Shown here: positions 6,630-7,610 of the stretch, piece after piece
Layout of the letters: every line of letters starts with the position of its first letter
How positions within the stretch are numbered: the first letter of the stretch is position 1
Assembly: GCA_041862375.1 (NCBI GenBank)
Contig: JBGVTE010000003.1
Coordinates: 1 to 7,610, forward strand
DNA length: 7,610 bases
Reading direction: 5' to 3'
Source: WVZL01 sp041862375
Lineage (GTDB): Bacteria > Acidobacteriota > Aminicenantia > Aminicenantales > Aminicenantaceae
Program-made: the position numbers and the translations under genes
Notes under the pieces: model-generated
The model's database searches: none
What the model saw: the letters and a program-made list of their open reading frames with translations, nothing else
Told to the model about the DNA's origin: nothing

Positions 6630-7192
6630 ATGGACTTTTTTAGAAAGTCATTAAAAAAATTTTGGAGCAAGATCCATAAAGATCCAGAAGATCTGACATC
6701 AAAAATACAGCCAATAAATAAATTTGAACAAATTCTTATTAGTTCTAGCCCCGAGGAATATAAAAAAGCTGCTGTTGATTACCCTACTAAACTGCGACCC
6801 TGTGATCTCTATTATCTTTATACAAAACCCTTTGATTGTTCAAAAGATAAAAGTACATCCCGTGAACATTTCACTAATTTCGCTCATTTGCTTGAGATTC
6901 TATCACTACCTCCTAGAACAAAAATATTAGATGTAGCCTGCGGTCCGGGGTGGCTGTGTGAATTTCTGGCAAGGTCGGGTTATAACGTTACAGGAATCGA
7001 TATCAGCTCTGATCTGATACAAATTGCTAAAGAACGTATTGAAGCCATAAAGTTCGGCCCGGAAGAAGGGAAACCCCCTGAAGTCCGATTCTTAGCTCAG
7101 TATTTAAAGCAATTAAACCGGGAGGAAAACTTTTTATAAGGGAAGGAGTTATGCCTCTTCAGGGGTCAGAGGGTGAAAAAAATCTAATTGGA
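6630..7192 (+). pseudogene. Class I SAM-dependent methyltransferase, internally deleted and 3'-truncated
   Basis: The first open segment (6630-7139, 169 codons) holds the N-terminal half. KILDVACGPGW (98-108) is SAM-binding motif I, and GYNVTGIDIS (117-126) with Asp124 is the motif that contacts the ribose. Homology stops near VRFLA (7097). In another frame, from about 7097 to 7191, the translation reads SVFKAIKPGGK, then LFIREGVMPLQGSEGEKNLI. This is the typical later block of such methyltransferases ('-LKPGG-L-I-EGV'), so roughly 40-50 middle residues (motifs II-III) were lost with a frame change. The remaining C-terminus is cut off by an IS91-like terminal repeat at about 7195. There is no clear Shine-Dalgarno at 6630. 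The A+T-rich sequence differs from the upstream hydrolases. Related enzymes often sit in polysaccharide clusters, but no such partner is present here. Confidence 0.75.
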
Positions 7193-7194
7193 TT

Positions 7195-7411
7195 TATAGG
7201 AATTTCATTTTTGTGCATGCGGCAAATCTCTCAAAATTTTCCTCAATTTCCACCCACTAACGTCCTGGAATGAACATATCACAGGAAAAAAGATGAGGTC
7301 AAGGATAAAACAAAGAAACAAAACGACAAACAAAACAAAAAAGTAAGCTTCAAAATAGACTCCTCCTCTCAAATCAACAAGAAGCAGTCAAGAATGCTCT
7401 CATCAGAAATA
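7195..7411 (-). repeat. Orphan IS91-like 3' terminal region, copy 2
   Basis: This region is homologous over its length to the IS end at 1101-1313: 33/37 identity in the core (7218-7254), 'atagact' at 7355 at the same 137-nt offset, and 'cagaaata' at 7404-7411. It shares 'tataggaattt' (7195-7205) and 'cctggaatga' (7264-7273) with copy 3. The end of the methyltransferase fragment abuts it at about 7192, which marks the element boundary. No full transposase is attached. Confidence 0.7.
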
Positions 7412-7488
7412 CTCTCCTCTCTCAAAGTTATGTTCAGGATCCTTCGATTTAGAGGCGTAATCATTTTGACAATACTCAGGCAGAAAAA
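7402..7488 (-). pseudogene. Possible remnant of an IS91 transposase C-terminus
   Basis: In the minus frame ending at the TGA that corresponds to the transposase stop of copy 1, the last codons read ERGEYF, like the usual family ending (E-x-G-E-Y-F or ADYF). The frame stays open back to 7488, but upstream residues do not clearly match the family's PPPPH segment. The identification therefore rests on the terminal residues and on the conserved position of the stop within the repeat. At about 7489 the next IS end begins. Confidence 0.35.
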
Positions 7489-7610
7489 TATAGGAATTTG
7501 GTTTTGGGGATGGCATTGAATCTCGCACAATTTTCCCGGATTTACATCATCTGACAGCCTGGAATGAGTGTATCACATTCAAAACAACATATTCAACGGC
7601 AAACACGATA
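7489..7610 (-). repeat. IS91-like 3' terminal region, copy 3, running out of the window
   Basis: 'Tataggaattt' at 7489-7499 and 'cctggaatga' at 7558-7567 match copy 2 (7195, 7264). 'Gtatcacattcaaaac' at 7570-7585 matches copy 1 (1182-1197) at 15 of 16 positions. Spacing within the unit is conserved to within 1 nt. It is more diverged than copies 1 and 2. By analogy, the transposase stop of this copy would lie roughly 80-100 bp beyond the window, on the minus strand. Confidence 0.6.

Noticed and set aside
7151..7273. Separate 40-codon ORF with a GGAAGGAG ribosome binding site
   Set aside because: Its first codons are the in-frame continuation of the methyltransferase C-terminal block, and the rest runs into the IS terminal repeat. 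The Shine-Dalgarno-like string is part of former coding sequence.
1..7610. CRISPR array, toxin-antitoxin pair or defence island
   Set aside because: I see no regularly spaced short repeats and no small paired ORFs or defence-type domains. The only repeats are the three IS91-like ends.

Overview
The window looks bacterial. It has Shine-Dalgarno sites (for example AAGGAG before a GTG start and AAGGAGG before an ATG), a lipoprotein signal peptide with a lipobox Cys, a sigma70-like promoter, and a tRNA fragment with encoded CCA. The IS91-type transposase subtype is one I associate with Desulfobacterota-like genomes. That is recall only, so the phylum is a weak guess. Genes are of moderate G+C, while the flanks and the methyltransferase remnant are more A+T-rich.

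Layout. (1) 79-1086, minus strand: a membrane-anchored protein of DUF4350/glutamine-amidotransferase-like type, apparently intact. (2) About 1101-2550: a dead IS91-like insertion sequence. Its transposase (1305-2456, minus) has an in-frame amber codon and an in-frame internal deletion, and its 3' noncoding end lies just upstream of gene 1. (3) 2460-3060: a scrapyard holding the C-terminal scrap of an M1-type metallopeptidase-like gene and the 3' half of a tRNA-Gln(CTG), which looks like an attachment-site scar. (4) 3275-6357, plus strand: a likely two-gene operon for exported serine hydrolases, one a PAF-acetylhydrolase-like alpha/beta hydrolase and the other a beta-lactamase-family (S12-type) lipoprotein. 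(5) 6358-6629: a regulatory-looking gap with several inverted repeats and a candidate promoter. (6) 6630 to about 7192: a class I SAM-methyltransferase pseudogene. It has lost its middle, changes frame near 7098, and is cut off by another IS91-like end. (7) About 7195-7610: two successive IS91-like 3' ends (7195-7411 and 7489 to beyond the window), homologous to the end at 1101-1313.

The main theme is repeated damage by IS91-like rolling-circle elements and probably a tRNA-targeted integration. Three genes (transposase, M1-like peptidase, methyltransferase) are broken, and three copies of the same IS terminus are present. The two hydrolases are the intact functional unit. Both are probably envelope or periplasmic, and their substrates cannot be read from the sequence. 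I found no convincing new defence system, CRISPR array or biosynthetic cluster. The most informative items are the hidden second half of the methyltransferase, the orphan IS ends, the tRNA-Gln scar, and the PAF-AH-like enzyme with Gly where the catalytic Asp should be.
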